Origin: Chloroflexota bacterium
Lineage (GTDB): Bacteria > Chloroflexota > Anaerolineae > Promineifilales > Promineifilaceae
Assembly: GCA_017993775.1 (NCBI GenBank)
Contig: JAGOMA010000014.1
Span: forward strand, 62,001-126,000
Direction of reading: 5' to 3'
DNA: 64,000 nucleotides
Each line of letters starts with the position of its first letter. Position 1 is the first letter of the stretch. Position numbers and translations under genes: made by a program. The notes under the pieces were generated by a model, which saw only the letters and a list, made by a program, of their open reading frames with translations, searched no databases and was not told where the DNA came from. Shown piece after piece: positions 8,911 to 19,400 of this stretch.

Positions 8911-9537
8911 CTAACAATGAGCGCCATCCAGACAAATCGAATCGCTAAAAGGAACCGGCGTCAACTCGTCCAACGCATTCAAGATATACCGCGTTGTCAT
9001 CGAAATAGGACGATTATCGCAGGTGCGTAACCGGCAAATCTCATCAACGGAAACATAGATGTTCTCTCTGCCAGTAGACAGCCAACGGGCAAATGTATTG
9101 AGCCGGTTACGATCCAGAGCCAACTCCGGAAATAGCTCCACAGCAAAAATGCTGAAATGATAATTCTTAAAATGATTGGTACGCTGGGAATATTGGCGCA
9201 AATAAATCTGCTTTAACTCTTTGACAATAAAAAAATCACGCGGGCTGCTTAAGCCCATTTCCTCTTCAATTTCCCGACAAATGGTCCGCATGAATGAATT
9301 CTGGTCTCCACACGCATTGTCCACTTTACCACCGATCAGATTAAACGCCCCCCACTGGTGATTCCATTGCAACAAATACCTTCTGCTGCTCCCCTCTCCG
9401 GCAATAATACGAGCCAGGGCGCTTTTTTCTACAATTGGCTCAATGGCAGATGGGAAATAATTCATTTCAAAATAACTTGCTAATAAATTTGTATAGAAAG
9501 CCTGTTGACGCATTTCATGATAGCCCAAAATATACAC
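8911..9537 (-). CDS. Stand-alone NUDIX-domain protein, paralogue of the NUDIX module in the giant protein
   Basis: 208 residues. From about residue 33 it aligns with residues 700-870 of the downstream 1400-residue protein: shared RRYLLQWN, N(L)(I/V)GG(K/R)(M/V)D, SPRD, RQ(Y/F)SQR, FK(N/D)Y.F, (R)EN(I/V).VS..EI.RLRT, and a closing NRPISMTTRYIL. Unlike that copy, its NUDIX box is intact at the metal-binding end (REIEEEMGL). NUDIX enzymes cleave nucleoside diphosphate-linked compounds; the substrate here is unknown. The start used is GTG at 9537; the ATG at 9513 is an alternative. It lies 56 nt after the glycosyltransferase gene but its similarity ties it to the giant gene, 195 nt downstream. 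It contains no ACGGCCGT site. Confidence 0.75.
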   Translation of the reverse strand: MYILGYHEMRQQAFYTNLLASYFEMNYFPSAIEPIVEKSALARIIAGEGSSRRYLLQWNHQWGAFNLIGGKVDNACGDQNSFMRTICREIEEEMGLSSPRDFFIVKELKQIYLRQYSQRTNHFKNYHFSIFAVELFPELALDRNRLNTFARWLSTGRENIYVSVDEICRLRTCDNRPISMTTRYILNALDELTPVPFSDSICLDGAHC

Positions 9538-9593
9538 CGTGAGTATTGTACTTTGGTCATTTTGCCCTTCGATTGTCGTCTTTGGGAGAATTT

Positions 9594-10739
9594 TTAGCGC
9601 GGATGAAGAAGCGTTTGATAGAGGGAAAGAAGCTCTTGGGCCGCTTTTTGCCAGGAGAATTGACGTGCGCGGCGGTACCCGGCAGCCACCAACCGCGCCC
9701 GCCAGGCCGGATCGGCGACCAAATTTTGCAGCGTGGTGGTCCAGGCATTCTGATCGTGGGGAGAAAGCTGTACGGCCGTTTCCCCCACCACTTCCGGCAG
9801 CGATGAACTATGCGACGTCACCACCGGCACGCCACACTGCATCGCCTCCAATAAGGGCAGCCCAAATCCTTCGTACAAACTTGGAAACAAAAACAAAGTG
9901 GCCCGGCTGTACAGCGCCGGTAAATCCGCATCAGCCACAAAACCCAGAAAGCGCACACGGCCGTTCAGCCCCTGCCGCTCAATTTCCGCCAGCATATCGT
10001 CGTATAACCAACCCTTACCACCGGCAATGTACAAATTGTGTGGGTAAACAGCCGCCACCGGCGCAAACGCCCGGATAAGCATCTGATAATTTTTACGCGG
10101 CTGCACGGTTCCCACCGACAAAAAATAAGGCGTATCGTCCAGGTGGTAGCGATGGGCAACGGCCGTCAATATTGCCGGCTCTGTGACCGGCCGAAACTGC
10201 TCGTTGACCCCGCTGTACAAGACCGTGATTTTGTCTGCCGGGACTTGCCAGGCAGCCACCAAATCATCGCGCGTCGCGGCTGAATCGGCCAAAACGTGCG
10301 TCGCCCGCCGGATCGACCACGGGACAACCCGATTCAAATAATCCACCAACACAGACGGGTAAACCTCCGGGTAATGAACAAACGACAAATCATGAACGGT
10401 CAGGAGGGTGGGAATGCCTTTGGCAACCGGCGGCAGCACAAAATCTGGCGAATGAAACAAATCGAGCGGTCCGGTGGTCCACTGCACCGGCGCGGGAACC
10501 CGCAAGCGATACCACAGCCGGTAAAGCCACGCTTCTGTCAACGGCGCGGCATGAACATGAATGTGCTCGCCAGATGGCAGCGGGTCGGGCACGGCCGTTT
10601 GCCCCACCTGTTTGGCGGCAAATAAATGGTAATCGAAACGGCCGTCCAGCGCCGTTAGCGCCCGCACCAATTCCCGCGTATACCGGCCAATCCCGCCGCC
10701 CTGCGTCAGCGCCGAAGTCACATCAATGCCTATGCGCAT
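9594..10739 (-). CDS. Glycosyltransferase family 4
   Basis: 381 residues with the GT-B two-domain layout. The N-terminal half starts [24 protein letters not shown], the acceptor-side glycine-rich loop. The C-terminal half has the donor-binding signature [22 protein letters not shown] (EX7E motif) followed by [16 protein letters not shown]4 enzymes transfer a sugar from a nucleotide-sugar with retention, typically building surface polysaccharide at the cytoplasmic face. The start is the ATG at 10739, which overlaps the GtrA stop (TGATG), so it is translationally coupled to gtrA; an in-frame TTG sits one codon upstream. The cluster also holds an O-antigen-ligase-like protein and UDP-glucuronate decarboxylase. 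The donor sugar is not predictable. Confidence 0.9.
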   Translation of the reverse strand: MRIGIDVTSALTQGGGIGRYTRELVRALTALDGRFDYHLFAAKQVGQTAVPDPLPSGEHIHVHAAPLTEAWLYRLWYRLRVPAPVQWTTGPLDLFHSPDFVLPPVAKGIPTLLTVHDLSFVHYPEVYPSVLVDYLNRVVPWSIRRATHVLADSAATRDDLVAAWQVPADKITVLYSGVNEQFRPVTEPAILTAVAHRYHLDDTPYFLSVGTVQPRKNYQMLIRAFAPVAAVYPHNLYIAGGKGWLYDDMLAEIERQGLNGRVRFLGFVADADLPALYSRATLFLFPSLYEGFGLPLLEAMQCGVPVVTSHSSSLPEVVGETAVQLSPHDQNAWTTTLQNLVADPAWRARLVAAGYRRARQFSWQKAAQELLSLYQTLLHPR

Positions 10740-11224
10740 CAATCCACGTCACTATAGGTCCAAAAACGATTGACGAAAAAATTCCAGAACAACACCACAA
10801 TCGTGGCCAATATCTTCGCCGGGATGTAGCCCGGCAGCGCCAAAACGCCTATCCCCGCCAGCAGCGAATCAAAAACCGGCTCCAGCAACACCAAAATGAG
10901 ATTATTGATTACCAGTCCGATGATGCTGACCACGGCGAACTGGCCCATTTGCGACATCAAACTCTTGGAGCGCGAATCCGGGTAAGTCCAATATCGGTTA
11001 AGCGTGAAATTGCTAATCACCGCCGCGGTAAAGGAAATAGTATTGGCAACCACCGTCGCCAGACCCGTGGTTTCTTTAAGCAATGTCAGCGTGCCAAAAT
11101 CGACCACAAAACCAATCGTTCCGACGATTAAAAACTTGAAAAAGCGTTCGGCTTCTTTGGGATTGATGCCAAAGCCGCCTGCCACACGCACAAAAATCGC
11201 AATCATGAATTTGCTAAACCTCAC
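10739..11224 (-). CDS. GtrA-family membrane protein
   Basis: 161 residues, four predicted membrane helices. The family marks are KFLIVGTIGFVVDFGTLTLL in helix 1, SNFTLNRYWTYPDS between helices 2 and 3, and FFVNRFWTYSD at the end. GtrA proteins are thought to move or position polyprenyl-phosphate-linked sugars across the membrane for polysaccharide decoration. Start is uncertain: GTG at 11224 or ATG at 11206, with GAGG between them. It overlaps the following glycosyltransferase by one base, which supports joint action. Confidence 0.88.
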   Translation of the reverse strand: MRFSKFMIAIFVRVAGGFGINPKEAERFFKFLIVGTIGFVVDFGTLTLLKETTGLATVVANTISFTAAVISNFTLNRYWTYPDSRSKSLMSQMGQFAVVSIIGLVINNLILVLLEPVFDSLLAGIGVLALPGYIPAKILATIVVLFWNFFVNRFWTYSDVD

Positions 11225-11248
11225 CGTAAAAAGAATGTAACCCTACAA

Positions 11249-11304
11249 ACCCCAAGGGTTTGTTCCTGAAAATTTGGATTGTTTGGGCATCCAACCCTTG
11301 GGGT
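11249..11304. repeat. 56-bp dispersed hairpin element, copy A
   Basis: Terminal inverted arms (ACCCCAAGGGTTTG and its near complement ending CCCTTGGGGT) surround a conserved middle with AATTTGGATT. The same 56-bp unit recurs inverted at 40187-40242 and, diverged, at 48399-48453; a hairpin-only relative is at 51389-51421. Copy A sits in the 91-nt gap between gtrA and the ligase gene. It may also act as a terminator. Confidence 0.7.
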
Positions 11305-11315
11305 CTGCACGAATT

Positions 11316-12869
11316 TTAAGTTTTTGGCTGTGACGGGATGGCAGCACGGCCGTCTGCTTTTTGCTTCAGCAGCGCCAGCAGCCCCAACATCACGCCTAAA
11401 TGAATGTAAATGTTATTTACATAAAGCTTATCAACCAGGTGATGAACCGTCAACGCAGCCCAACAAGCCATTAGCCCCAGAACAATTCCCCGCTCGGCCC
11501 CATCCAACCGGGCCAAAAGCCGCCAGGTCTGCCAGACAATCACGCTCCACAGCAGCAAATAAGCCAGCAGCCCAATAACCCCCACCTCGGCCAACAAGTT
11601 AAGGTAGTAATTGTGCGCATGACCTAGAGGATCAGGCCAGTTGATGAGTGCATAAGCAGCGTAAGCTGGCTCGTAGTTGCCAAAACCCACGCCCCACCAC
11701 AGTTGATTGCGAGCCATGCCCAGCGCCGCCTGCCAATGGGCCAATCGCTCCAAAACGGCATAATTCGCGTCGTTGATATCGGCGCCGCGCACATCGCCAA
11801 ATTGCAAATCCGCGCCAAAACTCACCAACCGGTCAGTGACGCCGGCAGGGATCAGATTAGCCTGTAAGCCAATTATGAAGAATAACGCGCCAACTACCAA
11901 CATGGCGACGCCCCATCGCCGCTGGCGCGGCCAAAAAAACAGCAGGACAGCCGTTCCCGCAACAAACCCCAACCACGCCCCTCGGCTCCACGAAAATACC
12001 AGCGCCAGCCCTGTCAATAGAGTGACGCCACCTACCAACAGCAGCGGCAACCAAACGGACACGGCCGTCAACGAAAAACCGGGTTCCCGCTCCCGCCAGC
12101 GCCGCCACAAAACCGCTATCAGGCTTAAAATAATGCCTGCCGCCAGCAGCAGAGATAAATTGATGAACCCGCCAAAGGGATTTGGCTGCTCGAATGTGCC
12201 CGACGCGCGATAAAATCGGCCTAAAACAAGAAAATGCTCCGGTCCATCACCGCGCAGGCCGAACTGCCAGATGCCAATCGCCGCCTGCACCACACCAGAA
12301 AAAAGCAGCAGCCCAACCAAAAGCCAGGGGGCGATACGGCCGTTTCCCCCCTTCTGCTGGCCTTCCTCCTGGTCTAGTTCCTGGCCAAAATCCACCACCA
12401 GCAGTGCCAACAGGCCAATTTCCACCCACTTCATCAGCTCGCGCAAACCGACAGTCACTGCAGGCGCATCCAACACGGTTGCGGCCATCACCAGCAAAAA
12501 GAGGCCCAACGGCACCGTAAGAAACGTGTGAGGCAGCATCAGTCGCCGCCGCGACAAGCCGCGCGCCAGCCAGACGGCCAGAACCAGCAGCAGCAGCGCC
12601 TGACCGCTGTCCAGTCCCCAGCCAAACAACACACTTTCCAGTGCGCCAAACGGCCCCAACAGAAGCATCAGGCCCAGCCCTACGAGCGGCTGGATACATG
12701 TCAGGAGGATAACGGCCGTTCCGCCCACCAACGCCGCGCCCCACAACAACGGCAGCCGCGCCAGCAAAACGCCCGCCACTACCGCCAGCGCGCCAAATAA
12801 AGCTGATTGGCGCAGCACGGCCGTGGCCCGCCAGCCGGGCTGCCATGGGGGGGGGATTAACGCATTCAT
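11316..12869 (-). CDS. O-antigen ligase/polymerase-like membrane protein (Wzy/WaaL type)
   Basis: 517 residues, about a dozen hydrophobic segments and a large loop near residues 370-440. The family region LVFSWSRGAWLGFVAG (a conserved Arg after the membrane segment) and GHAHNYYLNLLAEVGVIGLLAYLLL (the conserved periplasmic His and following helix) are clear. Wzy_C family enzymes polymerise or ligate lipid-linked oligosaccharides outside the membrane. Start taken at the ATG at 12869; an in-frame TTG 42 nt upstream would add 14 residues. No strong ribosome-binding site is visible for either. Neighbours are GT4, GtrA and a nucleotide-sugar enzyme, so it belongs to the surface polysaccharide cluster. 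Confidence 0.82.
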   Translation of the reverse strand: MNALIPPPWQPGWRATAVLRQSALFGALAVVAGVLLARLPLLWGAALVGGTAVILLTCIQPLVGLGLMLLLGPFGALESVLFGWGLDSGQALLLLVLAVWLARGLSRRRLMLPHTFLTVPLGLFLLVMAATVLDAPAVTVGLRELMKWVEIGLLALLVVDFGQELDQEEGQQKGGNGRIAPWLLVGLLLFSGVVQAAIGIWQFGLRGDGPEHFLVLGRFYRASGTFEQPNPFGGFINLSLLLAAGIILSLIAVLWRRWREREPGFSLTAVSVWLPLLLVGGVTLLTGLALVFSWSRGAWLGFVAGTAVLLFFWPRQRRWGVAMLVVGALFFIIGLQANLIPAGVTDRLVSFGADLQFGDVRGADINDANYAVLERLAHWQAALGMARNQLWWGVGFGNYEPAYAAYALINWPDPLGHAHNYYLNLLAEVGVIGLLAYLLLWSVIVWQTWRLLARLDGAERGIVLGLMACWAALTVHHLVDKLYVNNIYIHLGVMLGLLALLKQKADGRAAIPSQPKT

Positions 12870-12935
12870 GGGAGAAAAGGGTGAAAAGAATCGGCCGTTG
12901 GGGCTTAACAACCAACGGCCGTTTGCCTGCTAAAC

Positions 12936-13877
12936 TTAAACGCGATTTTGGAAATAGGCCACAGTTTCCCGCAGCCCTTCCATCAAATCAACTTTTGGCT
13001 CCCAGTCCAACACCCGCCGCGCCTTCGTAATGTCCGGCTGCCGCAATTTGGGATCATCGGTAAATCGATCATCCTTCGGATTCACAAACAAAATGTCCGA
13101 TTGGCTGCCCGAAACCTCAATCACCGCTTTGGCAAAATCCAGAATGGTCATCTCGCTCGGATTCCCGATATTCACCGGCAAGGATTCGGCCGAAAACAGC
13201 AGGCGGTAAATACCTTCCACCAGGTCGGTGTAATATTGGAAGGAACGTGTCTGGCGGCCATCGCCATACACCGTCAACGGTTTATTGGTGAGCGCCTGGT
13301 AAATGAAGTTGGGCACGACACGGCCGTCATTCAACCGCATCCGTGGGCCATAGGTGTTAAAGATACGCACAATGCGCGTTTCCAGACCATGATACCGCTG
13401 GTAAGCCAGCACCATCGCCTCTGAAAACCGCTTTGCCTCGTCGTAAACGCCACGCGGGCCAATCGGGTTTACATTCCCCCAATACGTCTCAGGCTGCGGA
13501 TTCACCTGCGGATCGCCGTACACTTCGGAAGTAGAGGCCAGCAGATACCGTGCTTCTTTCACTTTGGCCAAACCCAACGTATTGTGAGTGCCCAAAGAGC
13601 CTACTTTTAACGTAGGAATCGGGTGCGCCAGATAATCATTCGGGCTGGCCGGAGACGCAAAATGCAGCACCGCATCCAATGGACCCGGCACATAGATATG
13701 ATTGCTCACATCATGCTTGATGAATGAAAAACGTTCATTCCCAAACAAGTGGGCAATATTATCCATATTGCCCGTAATTAAATTATCCATACCCACAACT
13801 GTATGGCCTTCTTTGATAAACCGATCAGAAAGATGCGAACCTAGAAACCCGGCCGCGCCTGTAATTAAAACACGCAT
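12936..13877 (-). CDS. UDP-glucuronate decarboxylase-like NAD-dependent epimerase/dehydratase
   Basis: 313 residues of the extended short-chain dehydrogenase family. Rossmann motif [10 protein letters not shown] near the start, HFASPASP after beta-4, catalytic STSEVYGDP with the Y-x3-K pair in [13 protein letters not shown], and [10 protein letters not shown]. This pattern matches UDP-xylose synthases (UDP-glucuronate to UDP-xylose with bound NAD) more closely than the 4-epimerases. It would supply UDP-xylose to the glycosyltransferases downstream. Start chosen at the second ATG (13877), four bases after AGGAGG; the first ATG at 13880 is too close to it. Separated from the ligase gene by 66 nt on the same strand. 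Confidence 0.88.
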   Translation of the reverse strand: MRVLITGAAGFLGSHLSDRFIKEGHTVVGMDNLITGNMDNIAHLFGNERFSFIKHDVSNHIYVPGPLDAVLHFASPASPNDYLAHPIPTLKVGSLGTHNTLGLAKVKEARYLLASTSEVYGDPQVNPQPETYWGNVNPIGPRGVYDEAKRFSEAMVLAYQRYHGLETRIVRIFNTYGPRMRLNDGRVVPNFIYQALTNKPLTVYGDGRQTRSFQYYTDLVEGIYRLLFSAESLPVNIGNPSEMTILDFAKAVIEVSGSQSDILFVNPKDDRFTDDPKLRQPDITKARRVLDWEPKVDLMEGLRETVAYFQNRV

Positions 13878-14041
13878 CATACCTCCTATTCTTTGGTCAG
13901 ATGCAAAACACCCGACAAGTTATTTTAACCTAGCAACATATCTGCGACGAATCACGACCGGTAATCGTGGGGCAAACGGTCAACTCGCCATTCAATAAAG
14001 CTCGTTGTATACTCTAGCAAGCTCACCAAATGGAGTGTTTC

Positions 14042-15133
14042 ATGCACAACACCAACGATAAACGGCCGTCCACTAGCAAAGCACCATCACCTGACATCCC
14101 ATCTAACGACAGCCACGAAAGCCGCAAAGCCGACCACATTCGCATCAATTTAGAAGAAGACGTCACATTCAACAAACTGACCTCTGGGCTAGAAAAATAC
14201 TTCTTTCTCCACCAGGCGCTGCCTGAAATCGATCTGGCCGAAGTCGATACTCACACGCAGGTTTTCGGCAAAACGCTTTCCACGCCACTCCTCATCTCCT
14301 CGATGACTGGTGGCACAGCCGAGGCGCGGCAAATCAACCGCACCCTGGCCGCAGCTGCCCAAGAAGTCGGCATCGCCATGGGCCTTGGTTCGCAGCGCGC
14401 CGCCATCGAAGACAACACACTCGCGGACACATACCGCGTCCGCGATGTCGCCCCGGATATTCTTCTGTTCGCTAACCTCGGCGCTGTACAGCTAAATTAT
14501 GGGTATGGCCTGGACCACTGCCGCCGCGCCGTCGATATGATCGAAGCCGACGCCCTGATTTTGCATTTTAATGCCCTACAGGAAGCGGTGCAGCCAGAGG
14601 GCGACGGCAACTTTGCCGGCCTGCTGGCCAAAGTGGAAGCGATTTGCCACGCCCTGCCGGTTCCGGTCATTGCCAAAGAGGTCGGCTGGGGGTTTGCCGA
14701 AAACACCGCCCGCCAGTTGGTGTCTGCCGGGGTTGCGGCCATTGATGTGGCCGGGGCCGGAGGCACATCCTGGAGTCAGGTGGAAATGTACCGCGCCCCA
14801 ACGGCGCGTCTTGCCAGGGTTGCCGGTGCATTTATTGATTGGGGCATCCCCACGGCCGTTTCCCTGCAATACTGCCGCGCCGCCGCCCCCGACCTGCCAG
14901 TTTTCGCCAGCGGCGGCATCCGTAACGGCATTGATGTGGCCAAATGCATCGCTTTAGGCGCGAATCTGGTCGGGTTTGCCGGCGAATTCCTGCGCGCAGC
15001 CGATAAAGGCGGCATCGAAGGCGTTGTGGAATTGGCCGGCGCCATCACCGACGAGCTGCGCGTAACCATGTTTTGCAGCGGCGTCGGCAACCTGCCTGCG
15101 CTCCACAAAACGCCGCTGCGGCGCGAATTTTAA
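14042..15133 (+). CDS. fni: Isopentenyl-diphosphate delta-isomerase, type 2 (FMN-dependent)
   Basis: 363 residues, TIM-barrel FMN enzyme that interconverts isopentenyl and dimethylallyl diphosphate. Motifs in order: [58 protein letters not shown] (substrate-binding region), [16 protein letters not shown] and ASGGIRNG. It is close to the usual 340-360 length with an extra disordered N-terminus. The ATG at 14042 is used because GGAG lies 5-6 nt upstream; an in-frame ATG at 14030 precedes that site. Polyprenyl diphosphate synthase follows 58 nt on, giving a short isoprenoid unit. FMN and reduced cofactor are needed by known family members. Confidence 0.93.
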   Translation: MHNTNDKRPSTSKAPSPDIPSNDSHESRKADHIRINLEEDVTFNKLTSGLEKYFFLHQALPEIDLAEVDTHTQVFGKTLSTPLLISSMTGGTAEARQINRTLAAAAQEVGIAMGLGSQRAAIEDNTLADTYRVRDVAPDILLFANLGAVQLNYGYGLDHCRRAVDMIEADALILHFNALQEAVQPEGDGNFAGLLAKVEAICHALPVPVIAKEVGWGFAENTARQLVSAGVAAIDVAGAGGTSWSQVEMYRAPTARLARVAGAFIDWGIPTAVSLQYCRAAAPDLPVFASGGIRNGIDVAKCIALGANLVGFAGEFLRAADKGGIEGVVELAGAITDELRVTMFCSGVGNLPALHKTPLRREF

Positions 15134-15191
15134 AAAGGCCGGACCACTCCCGACCTGATATCTCCCATATGTCACCAAACGGAAACAACTC

Positions 15192-16217
15192 ATGACCAAC
15201 GAACTACAAACCGTATCACAAACCATGTTGGCCGCGCTGAACGACGAAATGCGGTCTGTTCTTCAAGCCGACAACACGATGCCAGATACCTTCCACGGCA
15301 TGATCCATTACCACATGGGCTGGGTGGACGAATCCTTCCAACCTGCCAATGTACACCCTGGGAAGCAAATACGGCCGTTGCTCTGCCTGCTCACCTGCCA
15401 GGCGGCCGGCGGCGATTGGCGGCAAGCCCTACCTGCCGCCGCCGCCATCGAAATCCTGCACAATTTCTCTTTGGTCCACGATGATATCGAGGACGCCAGC
15501 CCAACTCGGCGCGGGCGTCAGACCATGTGGCAAATTTGGGGCATCGAACAGGCCATCAATACCGGCGACGCCATGTTTGCCTTCGCCCACCTGGCCATGA
15601 ACCGGCTGATAGAACGGGGCGTGGCTGCCCCCATCGTGGTGCAGGCGCTGCGCCGTTTCGACGAAACCTGCGTGCGTTTAACCCAGGGCCAGCACGCCGA
15701 CATGGATTTCGAGAAACGGACGGAAGTTAGCGTAACTGAATATATGGCGATGATTGAAGGGAAAACGGCCGTGCTCGTTTCGCTCAGCACAGAATTAGGC
15801 GCACGCATCGCCGGCGCAGACGAAGACACAATCACCCATTACACACAGTTTGGCCTCGATCTCGGCCTGGCCTTCCAGGTAAAAGATGACATTCTGGGCA
15901 TCTGGGGTGACGAATCCCTAACCGGCAAATCGGCCGCCACAGACATCATCACCAAAAAGAAAACACTCCCTGTCCTCTATGGCCTGGAGCAAAGCGAAGC
16001 CTTGCAACAGCTTTACCTGCAACCGGCCACCGACGATACATTCGTCCGCGAGGCCATCCAAATCCTGAATGCCTGTGGGGCGCGCATCTTCACCCAAAAC
16101 CAAGCCAGCGCATATTCCGAAGGCGCAGTTGATCAGCTTCAAGCAGCCCAACCGACCGGCAGCGCCGCCGTCGCCCTGCAAACACTCACAGAAATGCTCC
16201 TGCAGCGCAACGCATAA
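15192..16217 (+). CDS. Polyprenyl (geranylgeranyl-type) diphosphate synthase
   Basis: 341 residues of the all-alpha trans-prenyltransferase family. First aspartate-rich motif LVHDDIEDASPTRRGRQTMW; second VKDDILGIWGDESLTGKS followed by the KKKTLP lysines. These bind Mg2+ and diphosphate during chain elongation of allylic diphosphates with isopentenyl diphosphate. Product length cannot be fixed from sequence alone; residues before the first DDxxD (AIEILHNFSL) suggest a short to medium chain. It follows the IPP isomerase on the same strand. The last residue of the second motif is Gly rather than Asp, common in geranylgeranyl enzymes. Confidence 0.9.
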   Translation: MTNELQTVSQTMLAALNDEMRSVLQADNTMPDTFHGMIHYHMGWVDESFQPANVHPGKQIRPLLCLLTCQAAGGDWRQALPAAAAIEILHNFSLVHDDIEDASPTRRGRQTMWQIWGIEQAINTGDAMFAFAHLAMNRLIERGVAAPIVVQALRRFDETCVRLTQGQHADMDFEKRTEVSVTEYMAMIEGKTAVLVSLSTELGARIAGADEDTITHYTQFGLDLGLAFQVKDDILGIWGDESLTGKSAATDIITKKKTLPVLYGLEQSEALQQLYLQPATDDTFVREAIQILNACGARIFTQNQASAYSEGAVDQLQAAQPTGSAAVALQTLTEMLLQRNA

Positions 16218-16435
16218 TTCCAGTCTCGCAGCTTGGTCTTATCAGCTCTCAACAAAACTACCAGGCATGGTCCTGCCTTCTGAGCAAGGTCTTCGGAGCG
16301 AAGAAACCCTATAACCTGATTATTCCCAGCAGATGGGATGCTTCGGAATACCTCAACAGGTCTCTCGATTTTTTTAATCCCCAAGAAGATTGGCACAATC
16401 TTATTTAGATCAGGTCTTAACTAGCCTAAAAAGCC
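16218..16435. other. Intergenic region with degenerate hairpin repeats
   Basis: No gene seen. It contains a degenerate relative of the element at 47098-47203 (segments CTTCGGAGCGAAGAA and GGGATGCTTCGGAATACC between about 16280 and 16355) and an AGATTGGCACAATCT palindrome at 16387-16401, a one-base variant of the repeat flanking the M28 peptidase. Confidence 0.4.
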
Positions 16436-16466
16436 AAAAGGGCGATTCGTCATGAATCGCCCTTTT
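16436..16466. terminator. Bidirectional terminator between prenyl synthase and rpoC
   Basis: Perfect 13-bp arms (AAAAGGGCGATTC at 16436-16448; complement at 16454-16466) with a 5-nt loop. The A/T ends give a U-run on either strand, so it can end both the plus-strand isoprenoid unit and minus-strand rpoC. Confidence 0.85.
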
Positions 16467-16493
16467 TGGTGTTCTGTTCGCTTGGGTTTACAA

Positions 16494-19400
16494 CTAATCG
16501 ATATCTACATTACCCGACAATCGCTGTGCGTCAGCCGCATCAATCGCCGCCGCCGCCGCAATCGCCGCAAGAATGTCTTCATCCGTATCATCACCGATCA
16601 ACGTTTTACTTAAATCGATGTCTTCCGGAAGCGCAGAAATCATGTCCGCTTCTTCGCGGGCTTCGAGTTGTTCCTGGTGTTTTTTATAGCCGGTACCGGC
16701 CGGAATCAACTTACCGATGATCACGTTTTCCTTCAAGCCGTGTAGCTGGTCTTCACGTCCGCCGATGGCCGCTCCGGCCAATACCTTGATGGTGTGCTGG
16801 AACGAACTGGCGGAAAGGAAACTCTCGGTATTCAGCGCAGCTTTGGTGACGCCCAACAAGACAGCTTCGGCCTGACCCGGAATACCACCTTCTTCGATGA
16901 TTTCTTCGTTATTGGCCTGGAAAATCGCCAGATCGATCAGTTCGCCGGGCAGCATTTCTGTGTCGCCAGAGGCTGTCACGACCACTTTGCTCAACATCTT
17001 GCGGATAATCACCTCGAAGTGCTTATCATGGATGTTTTGCCCTTGCGGCCGATAGACGATTTGCATTTCGCGCAGCAAGTACTGGGTGACAGCATCACGC
17101 CCTAAAATATCCAGGATGCGGTGAGGGTTCTTGGAACCTTCCGTGAGTTGATCTCCGGCATTAACTTGTTGGCCATCGGAAATCAACATGCGCATACCGG
17201 CGGGAATTTCATAATCGCGCTCGTCGCGGCTTTCCCAAATGACCCGCAGGCCTTTGGTATCTTTTTGCACACGGCCGCCATGACGCGCCGGGATAATCTC
17301 GTCGTCTTTTTCAGCGATGATTGTGCCGGCTTCGATTTCTTCGTTGTTTTCGATTTTTAGCAGCCAATCTGCCGGGATGTCGTAAGCATCTTCCACCAGC
17401 TTGCTTTCGGTGATGAAGACATGGCGCACGCCATCGACGACGCGAATTTCGGCGATACCGCCGATTTCAGTCATGACTGCCTCACCCTTGGGCCGCTGGC
17501 GGGCTTCGAAGAGCTCCTCAACACGGGGCAAACCCTGGGTGATGTCGCCAGCGGCGGAAGCCGTACCACCGGTGTGGAATGTACGTAGGGTTAACTGTGT
17601 GCCGGGTTCGCCAATGGATTGCGCGGCCACAATACCAACGGCCGTTCCCAAATCCACCAGCTTACCACGCGCCAGATCGATCCCGTAGCACTTCTTGCAA
17701 ACACCGCGCCGCAGTTCACAGGTCATCGGCGAATAGACATACACTTCGGCGATGCCCAGTTCATCGACTTCTTGAGCCAGTTCGTCGGTAAACAGTTCGT
17801 TTTCGTGGATGATGATTTCGCCCGTTTCCGGATTGACGATGTTTTCGCCGGCGGAACGGCCGTATAACCGCTCGGCCAACGTCTGCTTGCCAAAATTATC
17901 CGACCGGCGGACATGAATGCCCTTCTTCGTTCCGCAGTCATCAGACATGATGATGATATCCTGCGCGATGTCTACGAGACGACGTGTCAGGTAACCGGCA
18001 TCGGCCGTACGCAGCGCCGTGTCCGCCAACCCCTTCCGCGCGCCGTGCGTGGAGATGAAGTATTCCAGGGTGTTTAAGCCCATGCGGAAATTCGACTGAA
18101 TCGGCACCACGATGATCCGACCGCTGGGGTCAGCCATCAAACCACGCATACCGGCCAACTGAGTGATAGGGCCAAAACCGCCCTTGCCTGCTCCAGACAA
18201 GGCCATGATAGCAATCGGACTGCCCGGATCCATCGCGTTACGTACCGCTTTTTCCACCTGATCTTTGGCATTGTTCCACTGCTCAACCGTACGTTGATAC
18301 TGCTCGTCTTCGGTCAGCAATCCACGCCGGTATTGACGGTCGATTTCATCCACTTTCTTACGTGCGCCTAATAAAATCTCGCCGCGCTCTTCCGGCACAG
18401 TCAGATCGGCCACGGCAATGGTCGTGCCAGAAATCGTGGCGTACTTGAAGCCGATATTCTTGATGCTGTCCACCAGTTCAATCGTGGCATCGTCACCTAA
18501 CAGACGGTAAACCTTGTTGATTAACGAGGTAACGCCACCTTTGTCCAAAACGCGGTTCACGAAGCGTGCTTCTCGGGGCAAAGACAGGTTAAACAACACG
18601 CGCCCCGGTGACGTTTCGATAATGTGATGCCGTGGTTTGCCATCGACGTAACGTTCGTGGTTGTCTTTGTAGTAAGTTTCAGTTTCCAGTTTGATGCGTG
18701 CATGGATGTCCACATAACCAAGATCGTATGCAGTCTGGACTTCTTCCATTGAGCTAAACACGCGGCCTTCACCGAGACGGCCGTCTTGCATCAGCGTCAG
18801 GTAATACACACCCAACACCATGTCCTTAGACGGACCCACAATTGGCTCGCCGTTCGCTGGCTTGAGCAGATTGCGCGTGGCCATCATCAACGATTTAGCC
18901 TCTTCCACAGCCCGATCCGATAACGGCACATGCACCGCCATCTGATCGCCATCAAAGTCCGCATTAAACGCGGCGCAAACCAGCGGATGCAGCTTGATGG
19001 CTTTGCCTTCCACCAACATCGGCATAAACGCCTGAATACCCAGGCGATGCAATGTCGGAGCGCGGTTCAGCATAATCGGCCGTCCCACGATCACTTCTTC
19101 CAACACCTGCCAAACCTCTGGCTGCTGGCGCTCGATAAAGCGACGCGCGCCTTTCACATTGCTGGCATGACCGTATTTCACCAATTTGCTAATGACAAAC
19201 GGCCGGAAAAGCTCCAGAGCCATTGTTTTGGGCAAACCGCACTGGCCTAACTTCAATTTCGGCCCGACCACAATCACCGAACGCCCAGAATAATCCACGC
19301 GCTTGCCCAGCAGGTTGCGACGGAAACGCCCTTTCTTGCCCTTCAGCATATCCGAAAGCGATTTTAACTCGCGGCGGCCACGGCGGCTAAGCGCCTTGCC

